A model generated the notes under the pieces. It was not told where the DNA came from. It saw only the letters and a program-made list of their open reading frames with translations, and did not search any database. Positions 16,457-24,452 of a DNA stretch of 64,000 nucleotides are shown in pieces (the stretch's first letter is position 1; each line of letters begins with the position of its first letter). The translations under genes and the position numbers were made by a program. This stretch comes from Agromyces sp. G08B096 (GTDB taxonomy: Bacteria; Actinomycetota; Actinomycetes; Actinomycetales; Microbacteriaceae), in contig NZ_CP158374.1 in the NCBI RefSeq assembly GCF_040267705.1, positions 620,001 through 684,000 on the forward strand, written 5' to 3'.

Positions 16457-16482
16457 TCGCGCATTCGGTCAGGTGCGCGCAC

Positions 16483-17601
16483 TCACCAGGCGACCGCGGC
16501 CAGCGCCCGTGCCCGCTGGGCCATGGCGTCGGGCACCTCGGCGACGGTGAAGTGGCCGCCCTCTTCGAGCTGCTCGAAGGTGCGCAGGTCGAGGTAGTGG
16601 CGCCTCGCGATCGACTCGGGGTTGCCTGACTCGTGTCGCTGGATGTGCACCGAGGCCGGCACCGAGGTCGGCGGGATGCGATCGGGCTTGTCGGCGCCCT
16701 CGTAGTACGGGCGGAAGCTCGAGCCGATCGATTGGGTCACCCAGTAGATCATCGCCTCGGTGAGGATGCGGTCGCGCGAGATGCGCCGCTCCACGGCGGC
16801 CGGGTCGCCCGCCGGGGTGTCGCTCCACTCGACGAGCTTCTCGGTGATCCAGGCGAGAAGGCCGACGGGCGAGTCGTTGAGCGCCGCGGCGAGGGTGTCG
16901 GGGCGGGTCGCCTGCACGTGGCCGTAGGCGCCGTTCGGCCCGTGGAGCCGGCCGAGCTCTTCGAAGAACGCGATCTCGGCCGGGTCGGTGAGCTCGACGC
17001 GCTCGTCGTCGTTCGGGAAGTGGGAGTGCGTCACGAGGATGCCGGCGACCTGGTCGGGGTAGCGCGCCGCGATGAGGTCGCTCACGTTCGCCGTGACGTC
17101 TTCGCCGTAGGTGAGGTAGCGCGCGTACCCGAGCACCTCGGTCATCAGGCGGTGCATCGTGTCGGCGAGCCGGGTCTCGCTCATGGGTCCGTCGGCATAG
17201 GGCGACGAGAACCCGAATCCCGGCAGGCTCGGCACGACGACATCGAAGTCGGCGAGTCGGTCGGCGAAGTCGAGCTGCAGCGCGAACGTGTGCGGCCAGC
17301 CGTGCATGACGAGCAGCACGGGCGCGTCGGGCCGGCCGGAGCGGAGATGCACGAAGTGGACGTCGGCGTCATCGATCCGGGCGAGGAACTGCGGGTGGCC
17401 GTTGAGCCACGTCTCACGGGCCCGCCAGTCCCATGCGAGCCACGAGTCGACGAGCTCCCGGAGGTACGAGGCATCCATGCCCGAGGCAGGACGCCTGGGG
17501 GAGTCGGGCAGCAGGCGCGCCCGGCCCAGCTCGAGTCTCAGCCGCAGCTCGTCGAGGGCGTCGTCGGACACGCGGACGGTGAAGGGGCGCACCTCGGTCA
17601 T
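16483..17601 (-). CDS. Epoxide hydrolase N-domain alpha/beta hydrolase
   Basis: 372 aa, cytoplasmic. The N-terminal EHN-type domain (about 1-100) is followed by an alpha/beta hydrolase fold with the oxyanion motif HGWP and PSLPGFGFS. The expected nucleophile Asp is in YGEDVTANVSDLIA; the usual family form is GGDWG, so the active-site loop is unusual. A late EEGGHF supplies the catalytic His. Related enzymes open epoxides to diols, but members of this group include proteins without proven epoxide activity. Convergent with the D-lactate dehydrogenase gene, with only 26 nt between the stops. Confidence 0.85.
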   Translation of the reverse strand: MTEVRPFTVRVSDDALDELRLRLELGRARLLPDSPRRPASGMDASYLRELVDSWLAWDWRARETWLNGHPQFLARIDDADVHFVHLRSGRPDAPVLLVMHGWPHTFALQLDFADRLADFDVVVPSLPGFGFSSPYADGPMSETRLADTMHRLMTEVLGYARYLTYGEDVTANVSDLIAARYPDQVAGILVTHSHFPNDDERVELTDPAEIAFFEELGRLHGPNGAYGHVQATRPDTLAAALNDSPVGLLAWITEKLVEWSDTPAGDPAAVERRISRDRILTEAMIYWVTQSIGSSFRPYYEGADKPDRIPPTSVPASVHIQRHESGNPESIARRHYLDLRTFEQLEEGGHFTVAEVPDAMAQRARALAAVAW

Positions 17602-17632
17602 ATCGAGAACCTATGGCCGGCCGCCGACATCC

Positions 17633-17666
17633 CGTCGGGGCGCCGCACCCGGCGGCGCGCCCGACG
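17633..17666 (-). terminator. Hairpin terminator after NAD(P)H oxidoreductase
   Basis: An imperfect inverted repeat (CGTCGGGGCGCCGC against GCGGCGCGCCCGACG) lies directly after the stop of the leftward gene at 17676, with a 5-nt loop. Stable GC-rich stem without a T-run. Confidence 0.5.
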
Positions 17667-17675
17667 AGCGGCAGC

Positions 17676-18551
17676 TCAGGCCGTCGGTGCGACGCTGCCG
17701 AGCGCGGCGCGGAGCCCGTCGACGAGCGGCGTCGTCGGGCGCCCGATGAGCTCCGCGAGCACGGGCTGCGCGTCGGCGAGCACGCCGCGGCGGATCGCGT
17801 CGTCGATGCCCGCGACGAACCCGGCGGTGCCGGCGTCGAGCCCGGCGCCCTGGAGGGCCGCGACGTGCTCGTCGGTCGAGAGGCGCCGGTAGGTCACGTC
17901 GCGCCCGGTGAGCTCGGATGCCGTGGCCGCGAGCTCCTCGTACGACCACGCCGTCTCGCCGGAGAGCTCGAGCACGTCGCCGTCGCGGGCGGCGCCGAGC
18001 AGCACCGCGGCGGCCGCTTCGGCGTAGTCGGCGCGGGAGGCGCTCGCCACGCGTCCGTCGCCGGCCGAGGCGGTGATCTCGCCGGTCTCGGCGGCCCGGG
18101 CGACGTCGGCGACGTAGTTCTCGGTGTACCAGTTGTTGCGGAGCACCACGGCGGGCACGCCCGATGCGGCGAGGTGCTCCTCGGTCGCGCGGTGGTCGGC
18201 GGCGAGCGCGAAGTCCGCGGTGGTCGCGTGCGGCGCGCTGGTGTAGACGAGCCGGCCGACGCCCGCGGCGGCGGCCGCGTCGATGACCGCTCGGTGCCCG
18301 TCGACGCGCTGCCCCGGCACCGATCCGGAGACGAGGAGCATCCGGTCGACGCGGTCGAGGGCGGCCGCGATCGTCTCGGGGCGGTCGTAGTCGAGCGTCG
18401 CGGTGCGGACGCCGCGCTCGGCGAGGTCGGCGAGGCGCGAGGTGTCGCGGGCGGTCGCGACGACCTCGGCCGGGTCGGCGCCGCGGGCGAGGAGGGCGTC
18501 GATGACGAGCCGGCCGAGCTGGCCGCTGGCGGCGGTGACGAGGATGGTCAT
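17676..18551 (-). CDS. NmrA-like NAD(P)H oxidoreductase (QorB type)
   Basis: 291-aa Rossmann-fold protein. The cofactor loop is TAASGQLGRLV at residues 5-15, SAPHATTADFALAADHRATE follows the central strand, and RNNWYTENY is the family-typical block of NAD(P)H:quinone oxidoreductase 2 and redox-sensing NmrA proteins. ATG at 18551. It is divergent from an HxlR regulator across a short promoter with tandem repeats. This arrangement matches the qorB/qorR-type redox pairs known in other actinobacteria, where quinones or diamide lift repression. Probably acts on quinones or related electrophiles. Confidence 0.86.
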   Translation of the reverse strand: MTILVTAASGQLGRLVIDALLARGADPAEVVATARDTSRLADLAERGVRTATLDYDRPETIAAALDRVDRMLLVSGSVPGQRVDGHRAVIDAAAAAGVGRLVYTSAPHATTADFALAADHRATEEHLAASGVPAVVLRNNWYTENYVADVARAAETGEITASAGDGRVASASRADYAEAAAAVLLGAARDGDVLELSGETAWSYEELAATASELTGRDVTYRRLSTDEHVAALQGAGLDAGTAGFVAGIDDAIRRGVLADAQPVLAELIGRPTTPLVDGLRAALGSVAPTA

Positions 18552-18640
18552 GCGTGGGTCCTTCCGTTCGGGCGGAGCGGCGCGGTGCACCGTCCTCTCG
18601 AAACCAACCGGATGCCCCCTGAGAGACATTCCTCGAATCG

Positions 18641-18678
18641 GGTACCCACTTTGCCGTAAGGTACCCACATGACGGTAA
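18641..18678 (+). repeat. Two adjacent 19-bp repeats, probable HxlR operator
   Basis: Repeat 1 is GGTACCCACTTTGCCGTAA (18641-18659). Repeat 2 is GGTACCCACATGACGGTAA (18660-18678). They match at 15 of 19 positions with no gap. The second copy includes the start codon of the HxlR gene. A repressor bound here would block its own translation start region and the divergent oxidoreductase promoter. Confidence 0.7.
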
Positions 18679-19031
18679 GTCTTGCGCAGATCCGGAAGAC
18701 CCGCGGCGAGGTGTTCACCGCCGGATGCCCCACCCGCGTGGTCCTCGATCACGTGATGTCGAAGTGGGGCGTGCTCGTGCTGCTGGCGCTCTCCGAGGGC
18801 ACCCATCGGTGGGGCGAGCTCCGCCGCGAGGTCGACGGCATCTCCGAGAAGATGCTCGCGTCCACGCTCCGCACGCTCGAGGCCGACGGGCTCGTGCGCC
18901 GGCGGTCGTATCCCGAGGTGCCGCCCCGGGTCGAGTACGCGCTCACCCCGCTCGGCGACGAGCTGATGGAACGGATGCTGCCGCTCATGGGGTGGGTGGC
19001 CGACCACGCGGACGCGATCGTCTCGCGCTGA
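18669..19031 (+). CDS. HxlR-family winged-helix regulator
   Basis: 120-aa regulator with the HxlR winged helix: TAGCPTRVVLDHVMSKWGVL, then helices ending in the recognition block EGTHRWGELRREVDGISEKML and the wing VPPRVEYALTPLGDEL. One Cys near residue 20 (GCPTR) stands at the position used for redox sensing in QorR/HypR-type proteins. Divergent from the QorB-like oxidoreductase with only 117 nt between the starts. The 19-bp tandem repeat that includes its own start codon is the likely operator, implying autorepression and control of the neighbour by oxidative or quinone stress. Confidence 0.86.
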   Translation: MTVSLAQIRKTRGEVFTAGCPTRVVLDHVMSKWGVLVLLALSEGTHRWGELRREVDGISEKMLASTLRTLEADGLVRRRSYPEVPPRVEYALTPLGDELMERMLPLMGWVADHADAIVSR

Positions 19032-19072
19032 GGCCCGCCCCGGTGGGGACTGCGACAACTTTCTCGGACGGC

Positions 19073-19101
19073 TGTCGAAATCGCGACGACGGCTTCGACA
19101 C
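19073..19101 (+). promoter_or_regulatory. Predicted ECF42 promoter of the DGPF gene
   Basis: TGTCGA (-35, 19073-19078), a 17-nt spacer and CGACAC (-10 region, 19096-19101). TGTCGA with CGA-containing -10 is the motif I recall being reported for ECF42 sigma factors ahead of DGPF genes. The next genes are exactly a DGPF protein and an ECF42-type sigma factor. Confidence 0.7.
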
Positions 19102-19170
19102 ACTGGTACGGACGCCGTCGGCGCCCTGACCGGCCGCCGGGCCGGACCGTCTCCACGAAGGAGCAGTGCC

Positions 19171-19542
19171 GTGAAGTACCTCATCCTCCTGAAGTCCAAC
19201 CCCGAGTGGTCGGCCGCCTGGGCCGGGTTCTCCGCCGAGCAGCAGCGCGAGGCGATGGAGCTGTACGCCGGCTTCGAAGAGCGGCTGCGCGAGGCCGGTG
19301 AGTTCGTCGACGCCGAGCAGCTCGCCGGGCCCGCCGCGGCGAAGAGCGTGCGTCTGACCGACGACGGACCCATCGCCACCGACGGCCCGTACGTCGAGCT
19401 GAAGGAGTACCTCGGCGGGTACTACATCGTCGACGTGGAGTCGGAGGCGCGGGCCGTCGAGATCGCCGGGTGGTTCCCCGAGGCGCAGGCCGGGCTCGTC
19501 GAGCTGCTGCCCGCGATGGCCGCGTCGGCCGGCGACTACTGA
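19171..19542 (+). CDS. DGPF/YCII-related domain protein
   Basis: 123-aa cytoplasmic protein of the YCII-like fold. It has the family mark ATDGPYVELKEYLGGYYIVD near residues 69-88 (DGPY in place of DGPF). GTG start with a good AAGGAG eight nt upstream. Proteins of this family are the constant partners of ECF42 sigma factors, and the sigma gene begins 30 nt downstream. Its biochemical role is unknown. It is expected to be the main target of the sigma factor, and the ECF-type promoter is visible in its leader. Confidence 0.9.
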   Translation: MKYLILLKSNPEWSAAWAGFSAEQQREAMELYAGFEERLREAGEFVDAEQLAGPAAAKSVRLTDDGPIATDGPYVELKEYLGGYYIVDVESEARAVEIAGWFPEAQAGLVELLPAMAASAGDY

Positions 19543-19571
19543 TCGCAGGTCGGGTCGATCGAGACGTCGCC

Positions 19572-20846
19572 ATGACCGTCGAGCGGATGCTGCGGGATGC
19601 CGCGCCTGCGGCCCTCGCGATCCTCGTGCGCCGCACTGGCGACTTCGAGGGCAGTGAGGATGCCATGCAGGAGGCGCTCCTCGCGGCATCCGCTCGATGG
19701 CGGAGGGAGCCGCCGGAGCATCCCATCGGCTGGCTCGTAACGGTCGCGCATCGCCGGTACGTCGAGCAGGTCCGCGGCGACATCGCTCGCAGGCAGCGGG
19801 AGGCGCTCGTCGCCACCCGGGAACCGGCCGGGGCGGCGGCCTCGCACATCGACGACTCGCTGGCGCTGCTCGTGCTGTGCGCGCATCCGGCCGTCGCGCG
19901 GCCGTCGCAGGTCGCGCTCACCCTCCGGGCGGTCGGCGGACTCACGACCGCCGAGATCGCCCGCGCGCTGCTCGTGCCGGAAGCCACAGTCGGTCAGCGC
20001 ATCTCCCGGGCGAAGGCGCGCATCCGGGCCGCGGGTGCGACGTTCGCACCGCCGTCGGACGACGAGCTGGAGACCCGCATCGCCACCGTCTGCACCGTGC
20101 TCTCGGTGATCTACACCGAGGGGCACACCGCGAGCTCCGGCCAGTCGCTGCTGCGGGTCGAACTGTCGAGCGAGGCGATCCGCCTCGCCCGGATGCTGCA
20201 GGATGCCGCGCCCGCGACGGCGCCGTGGCGGGCCGAGGTCGACGGGCTGCTCGCCCTGATGCTCCTCACCGAGGCGCGCCGGCCCGCGCGGCTGCGGCCC
20301 GTCGGGCGGGCGCCTGCCGGGCCGTCGCCGACGGGGGAGGACCTGGCGCCTTCGGCGCCGCTCGAGCTCGTCCCGCTCGCCGAGCAGGACCGCTCGATGT
20401 GGGATCGCGACCTCATCGACGAGGGGGTCGCGCTCGTGACCCGGGCGCTCGCCGAGGGCGGCCGGCCCGGCCCGTTCCAGCTGCAGGCGGCCATCGCCGC
20501 CGTGCACGACGAAGCTCCCTCGACCGAGGCGACCGACTGGGCCGAGATCCTCGAGCTGTACGACCTCCTCAGGCGACTCGGCCCCGGCCCGGTCGTCGAG
20601 CTCGGGCGGGTGGTCGCGGTCGCGATGGTGCACGGCCCCGAGGCGGGCCTGGCCGAGCTCGAGTCGGTCGCGCTCGAGCCCGCGCTTGCGGGACACTTCC
20701 GGGTGTTCGCCGTCCGCGGGCATCTGCTGGAGCTCGCCGGGCGGCCGCACGCGGCTCGCGTCGAGTTCGAGCATGCCGCCGCCCGGGCGCTGAACGCCGC
20801 CGAGCGGCACTATCTCGAGGCCAAGGCGGCCGCGCTCGCCGGCTGA
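19572..20846 (+). CDS. ECF42-type RNA polymerase sigma factor with C-terminal extension
   Basis: 424 aa, far longer than a plain ECF sigma (about 180). Region 2 is at about residues 8-75 (EDAMQEALLAASARW, HPIGWLVTVAHRRYV). Region 4 is near 110-160 (GGLTTAEIARALLVPEATVGQRISRAKARI). A C-terminal helical, TPR-like extension of about 240 residues follows (starting FAPPSDDELETRI, with VLSVIYTEGHTAS). This layout and the adjacent DGPF gene define ECF42. No anti-sigma gene is present, which fits a model where the extension controls activity. It probably transcribes its own operon from the promoter at 19073. Confidence 0.92.
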   Translation: MTVERMLRDAAPAALAILVRRTGDFEGSEDAMQEALLAASARWRREPPEHPIGWLVTVAHRRYVEQVRGDIARRQREALVATREPAGAAASHIDDSLALLVLCAHPAVARPSQVALTLRAVGGLTTAEIARALLVPEATVGQRISRAKARIRAAGATFAPPSDDELETRIATVCTVLSVIYTEGHTASSGQSLLRVELSSEAIRLARMLQDAAPATAPWRAEVDGLLALMLLTEARRPARLRPVGRAPAGPSPTGEDLAPSAPLELVPLAEQDRSMWDRDLIDEGVALVTRALAEGGRPGPFQLQAAIAAVHDEAPSTEATDWAEILELYDLLRRLGPGPVVELGRVVAVAMVHGPEAGLAELESVALEPALAGHFRVFAVRGHLLELAGRPHAARVEFEHAAARALNAAERHYLEAKAAALAG

Positions 20847-20905
20847 GCCGCCGCCCTAGCTTCGCTGCGCGGAGCGGAGGGCCGGCGGATGCGCCGTCGC
20901 CGGAG

Positions 20906-21214
20906 CTACTCGGTCGACTCGGGCGCGTCCGCGTCGTCGCGGGTGCCGTCGGAGGACTCGTCGGGAGTGCGGAGGGCCTCGTTGTCGGAGAGTCCGAGGT
21001 CGAGGTCGCCCGACGAGGACTCGGCTCCGGGAGCAGCCGCGTCGCGCGCGACATCGCCGTCGCGGTTGCCCGCCGCCTCCGGGTCCTCCTCGGGCTCGAA
21101 CGTCGTCGGCTCGCCCGCACCCACGCCCACGCCGTCGGGATCGGACGGGATCGTGCCGTCTCCGCCGAGCCCGTCCGACTTGCGCTCGCCGTCTTGACTG
21201 GTCTGATCGGTCAT
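20906..21214 (-). CDS. Small acidic disordered protein, 102 aa
   Basis: Starts MTDQTSQDGERKSDGLGGDG. It is dominated by Asp, Glu, Gly, Ser and Pro, with no hydrophobic core, signal or known domain. About 37 nt upstream of the ATG is the element GTGTCAAGCCC shared with the two other acidic small genes at the left of the window. The gene is convergent with the ECF42 sigma gene. Composition points to an intrinsically disordered protein; function unknown. Confidence 0.6.
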   Translation of the reverse strand: MTDQTSQDGERKSDGLGGDGTIPSDPDGVGVGAGEPTTFEPEEDPEAAGNRDGDVARDAAAPGAESSSGDLDLGLSDNEALRTPDESSDGTRDDADAPESTE

Positions 21215-21250
21215 GCGCCCACCCTCGCACCGGCCGGCCCGGCCCTCTAC

Positions 21251-21261
21251 GGGCTTGACAC
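21251..21261 (-). promoter_or_regulatory. GTCAASCCC element upstream of acidic gene
   Basis: The coding strand reads CGTGTCAAGCCC, 37 nt before the ATG at 21214. Third instance of the element at 210-219 and 3660-3670. Confidence 0.35.
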
Positions 21262-21392
21262 GCCCCGATCCCGCCCGCCGTCGCCGCCGCTCCCACCCGC
21301 CCATGCTCTTCACCGAGGTGACGCCACGTGCTGCTCTCGCGTCACCTCGCGGGACGGGGAGCGTGTCGGCCGGACGTGCGAGCATGAGGGAC

Positions 21393-24300
21393 ATGCCCGC
21401 CGAGCCCCGCCCCGCCGACTGGCGCGCCGAGCTCCAGGCCATCGGGGTGAGCCATGCTCGACCGGCGTCTGCATCCCACGAGCGCGCCGAGGGGCGAGGC
21501 ATCCGTCGTCTCGCGCTGCAGTTCGAACTGCGTCACCGGCGCGACCGCCGCGACGGCGAGTGGCGAGGGCCGCGCGACGAACCGGCGAAGCGGCCGGAGA
21601 CCGTCGACCGGCTGGCCGTCCGCCCCGTCGCCGAGGGGGCCCGCGGGGCCTGGGTGAAGGCCGGGCTCACCTGGCAGAACATCGCGTACCAGGGGTCGTC
21701 GCAGGGGTACGACCCCGAGCAGGCGCGATGGTTCGCGCACTTCGCGCTGCTGAAGGGGCGCAGCCCGAGCGTGTTCACGACCTATGGCTCGGAGTGGATC
21801 ACCCTCGACGAGTACGAGAGCCCGCTGCTCTGGGCGCTGCTCGCGGATGCGTCCCGGCTCGGCATCGGCCTCGTCGGCAGCCCCGCGACGCCCGTCGTCG
21901 CCCTCGCCGGCGAAGCGAACGTCGGGTACGACGCGCGCCTGACCGAGGCGACCCGCGAGCTCGTGCTCGAGCCCGTGGTCGTGTTCGACGGCGAGGCGCG
22001 TCCGGTGGCCGGCACCCGGGCGATCGGCGACCACGGCCTGTACCGGTTCGAGTTCGGCCGGGGTGCCGGCCGCCCGGGCGAGCTCCGGCTCGGAGCCGTG
22101 CCCGCCGGGATCACCGATGCCCAGCACGCGCTGCTGGAGCGACCGCGCGGCATCCGCGTGCCCGCCCGAGACACGGTGGAATTCCTGCGTGCGGCGTACC
22201 CGAGGCTCGCGGCCAGCGTCGCGGTCGTCTCGAGCGACGGCAGCTTCGACCCGCCGCCTTCGGCGCCCGCGACGCTCGTGGCCGATGCCCGGTTCGAGCC
22301 GGGCGACGTGCTGCACCTCTCCTGGCGGTGGGAGCACGCCGACGGGCGGGTGACCGCGGTCGAGGCATCCGCCGATGCCCATGACGGAGACGCGCCCGAT
22401 GACCACGCCGCCGACACCGTCGCGCCCGCCGAGGACCCTGAGCTCGATCCCGAGATCGTCGAGCTCGCCCGCGATGAGCTCGGCGGGCTCCCGATGGAGC
22501 CGCTCACGCTGCGTGGCGGCGACGTGGCGTGGTTCTCCGACCGGGTCGTCCCGCGTCTCGAACGCCTCGACCGGGTGCGGGTCGAGATCGCGGGCGACCG
22601 GCCCGACTACCGCGAAGCGGGGGTGCCGACCCTCACCGTGACGACGGTGGAGTCGCCGAAGACCGACTGGTTCGACCTCGGGGTCGTCGTCACCGTCGAC
22701 GGCCGCAAGGTGCCGTTCATGCCGCTGTTCCGCGCGCTCGCGAAGGGGCAGCGCCGTCTGCTGCTCGTCGACAAGACCTACCTCGACCTGAAACAGCCGC
22801 TGTTCGAGCCGCTCCGCGATCTCATCGAGGAGGCCGGAACGCTCCGCGAGTGGGAGACGGGCGTGCGGCTGCACCGCAGCCAGGTCGGGCTCTGGGCCGA
22901 CTTCGAGGACCTCGCCGACCAGGCCGCGCCCGCCGTCGCCTGGCGCGAGACCGTCGCTGGGCTCGCAGGCCACGATGTGGGCGAGCTGCCGCCGCCCGCG
23001 GGTCTCGCCGTGGAGCTCCGGCCGTACCAACTCGCCGGGTTCCGCTGGCTCGCGCTGTTGCACCGGTCGGGCCTCGGCGGCATCCTCGCCGACGACATGG
23101 GCCTCGGCAAGACCGCGCAGACGCTCGCGCTCATCGCCCACGCGCGCGAGCAGACGGATGCCTCCGCCCCGCCGTTCCTCGTCGTCGCGCCGAGCTCGGT
23201 CGCCTCGAACTGGGTCGCCGAGGCGGCCCGCTTCACGCCGGGGCTCCGCGTGGCCACCGTGACGGCGACGGAGGCCGCGAAGCCCGGGCTGCTCGCCGCC
23301 GCGGCGGAGGCCGACCTCGTGGTCACGACCTACGCGGTGCTCCGCCTCGACGCCGACCGGTTCGCGGCGCGCGACTGGAGCGGACTCGTGCTCGACGAGG
23401 CGCAGTTCGTGAAGAACGCCGCCACCAAGGTGCACGAGTCGGCCCGCGCCGTTCGCGCGCCCTTCCGGCTCGCGCTCACCGGCACCCCCATCGAGAACCA
23501 CACCGGAGAGCTCTGGGCCATCCTCCGGATCGTCGCGCCCGGGCTCTTCCCGTCCCGCCGCGGCTTCGACGAACGCTACCGCCGCCCCATCGAGGCCGGC
23601 CACCGCGAACGGCTCGAGCGCCTGCGGCGACGCATCCGCCCCCTCGTGCTGCGGCGCACCAAGGAGGAGGTCGCCCCCGAGCTGCCGCCGCGGCAGGAGC
23701 AGGTGCTCACCGTGGACCTCGCGCCACGGCACCGCCGCCTCTACGACGCCACGCTGCAGCGGGAGCGGAAGAAGCTGCTCGGCCTCGTCGACGACCTCGA
23801 CCGCCAGTGGCACATCGTCTACCGCTCGCTCACACTGCTGCGGATGCTCGCCCTCGACGCCTCACTCGTCGATCCGGCACACACGGGCATCGCCTCCGCG
23901 AAGCTCGACGCCCTGTTCGAGCAGCTCGACGACGTGCTCGCCGAGGGCCACCGCGCGCTCGTGTTCAGCCAGTTCACGAGCTTCCTCGGGCGCGTGCGCG
24001 ACCGCCTCGACGCCGGCGGTGTGCCCTACGCCTGGCTCGACGGCGCCACTGCACTGAAGCGCCGCGACACCGAGATCGAGCGATTCCGCTCGGGCGAGGC
24101 ATCCGTCTTCTGCATCAGCCTGAAGGCCGGCGGGTTCGGACTGAACCTCACCGAGGCCGACTACGTCTTCCTCCTCGACCCCTGGTGGAACCCCGCGAGC
24201 GAGCAGCAGGCCATCGATCGCGCCCACCGCATCGGGCAGACGAAGCAGGTCATGGTCTACCGGCTCGTCGCCGCCGACACCATCGAAGACAAGGTCATGG

Positions 24301-24422
24301 CGTTGAAGGCGCGGAAGGCGGAGCTCGTCGCGTCGGTGCTCGCGGCCGGCGAGGGCGACGATGCCGACGGTGCGGCGGTGCCCGCACTCACGGCCGACGA
24401 GCTGCGGTCGCTGCTCGGTTGA
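21393..24422 (+). CDS. SNF2-family DEAD/DEAH helicase (RapA/HepA-like)
   Basis: About 1009 aa. N-terminal half: an uncharacterised region and then a bacterial SNF2-associated domain (WFDLGVVVTVDGRKVPFMPLF). SNF2 ATPase core: Walker A in DDMGLGKTAQTLALIA near residue 570, motif II as DEAQ near 667, TGTPIENH. C-terminal helicase domain with FCISLKAGGFGLNLTEADYV and QAIDRAHRIGQTKQV near 940. Such enzymes translocate on double-stranded DNA and remodel protein-DNA or RNA polymerase complexes. The N-terminal SWIM zinc motif seen in many actinobacterial relatives is not visible. Start could also be the ATG at 21384. Monocistronic; convergent with an MFS gene. Confidence 0.92.
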   Translation: MPAEPRPADWRAELQAIGVSHARPASASHERAEGRGIRRLALQFELRHRRDRRDGEWRGPRDEPAKRPETVDRLAVRPVAEGARGAWVKAGLTWQNIAYQGSSQGYDPEQARWFAHFALLKGRSPSVFTTYGSEWITLDEYESPLLWALLADASRLGIGLVGSPATPVVALAGEANVGYDARLTEATRELVLEPVVVFDGEARPVAGTRAIGDHGLYRFEFGRGAGRPGELRLGAVPAGITDAQHALLERPRGIRVPARDTVEFLRAAYPRLAASVAVVSSDGSFDPPPSAPATLVADARFEPGDVLHLSWRWEHADGRVTAVEASADAHDGDAPDDHAADTVAPAEDPELDPEIVELARDELGGLPMEPLTLRGGDVAWFSDRVVPRLERLDRVRVEIAGDRPDYREAGVPTLTVTTVESPKTDWFDLGVVVTVDGRKVPFMPLFRALAKGQRRLLLVDKTYLDLKQPLFEPLRDLIEEAGTLREWETGVRLHRSQVGLWADFEDLADQAAPAVAWRETVAGLAGHDVGELPPPAGLAVELRPYQLAGFRWLALLHRSGLGGILADDMGLGKTAQTLALIAHAREQTDASAPPFLVVAPSSVASNWVAEAARFTPGLRVATVTATEAAKPGLLAAAAEADLVVTTYAVLRLDADRFAARDWSGLVLDEAQFVKNAATKVHESARAVRAPFRLALTGTPIENHTGELWAILRIVAPGLFPSRRGFDERYRRPIEAGHRERLERLRRRIRPLVLRRTKEEVAPELPPRQEQVLTVDLAPRHRRLYDATLQRERKKLLGLVDDLDRQWHIVYRSLTLLRMLALDASLVDPAHTGIASAKLDALFEQLDDVLAEGHRALVFSQFTSFLGRVRDRLDAGGVPYAWLDGATALKRRDTEIERFRSGEASVFCISLKAGGFGLNLTEADYVFLLDPWWNPASEQQAIDRAHRIGQTKQVMVYRLVAADTIEDKVMALKARKAELVASVLAAGEGDDADGAAVPALTADELRSLLG

Positions 24423-24425
24423 GCG

Positions 24426-24445
24426 CGTCGGCCGGCGGCCCGACG
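24426..24445. terminator. Short hairpin between convergent genes
   Basis: CGTCGG-N8-CCGACG in the 30-nt gap between the helicase stop and the leftward MFS gene. Weak evidence; may serve either gene. Confidence 0.35.
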
Positions 24446-24452
24446 GCGTCGC

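Noticed and set aside
21342..23813. 823-codon open frame antisense to the SNF2 helicase
   Set aside because: Same reason: antisense shadow of a gene with complete helicase motifs, with no plausible protein features.
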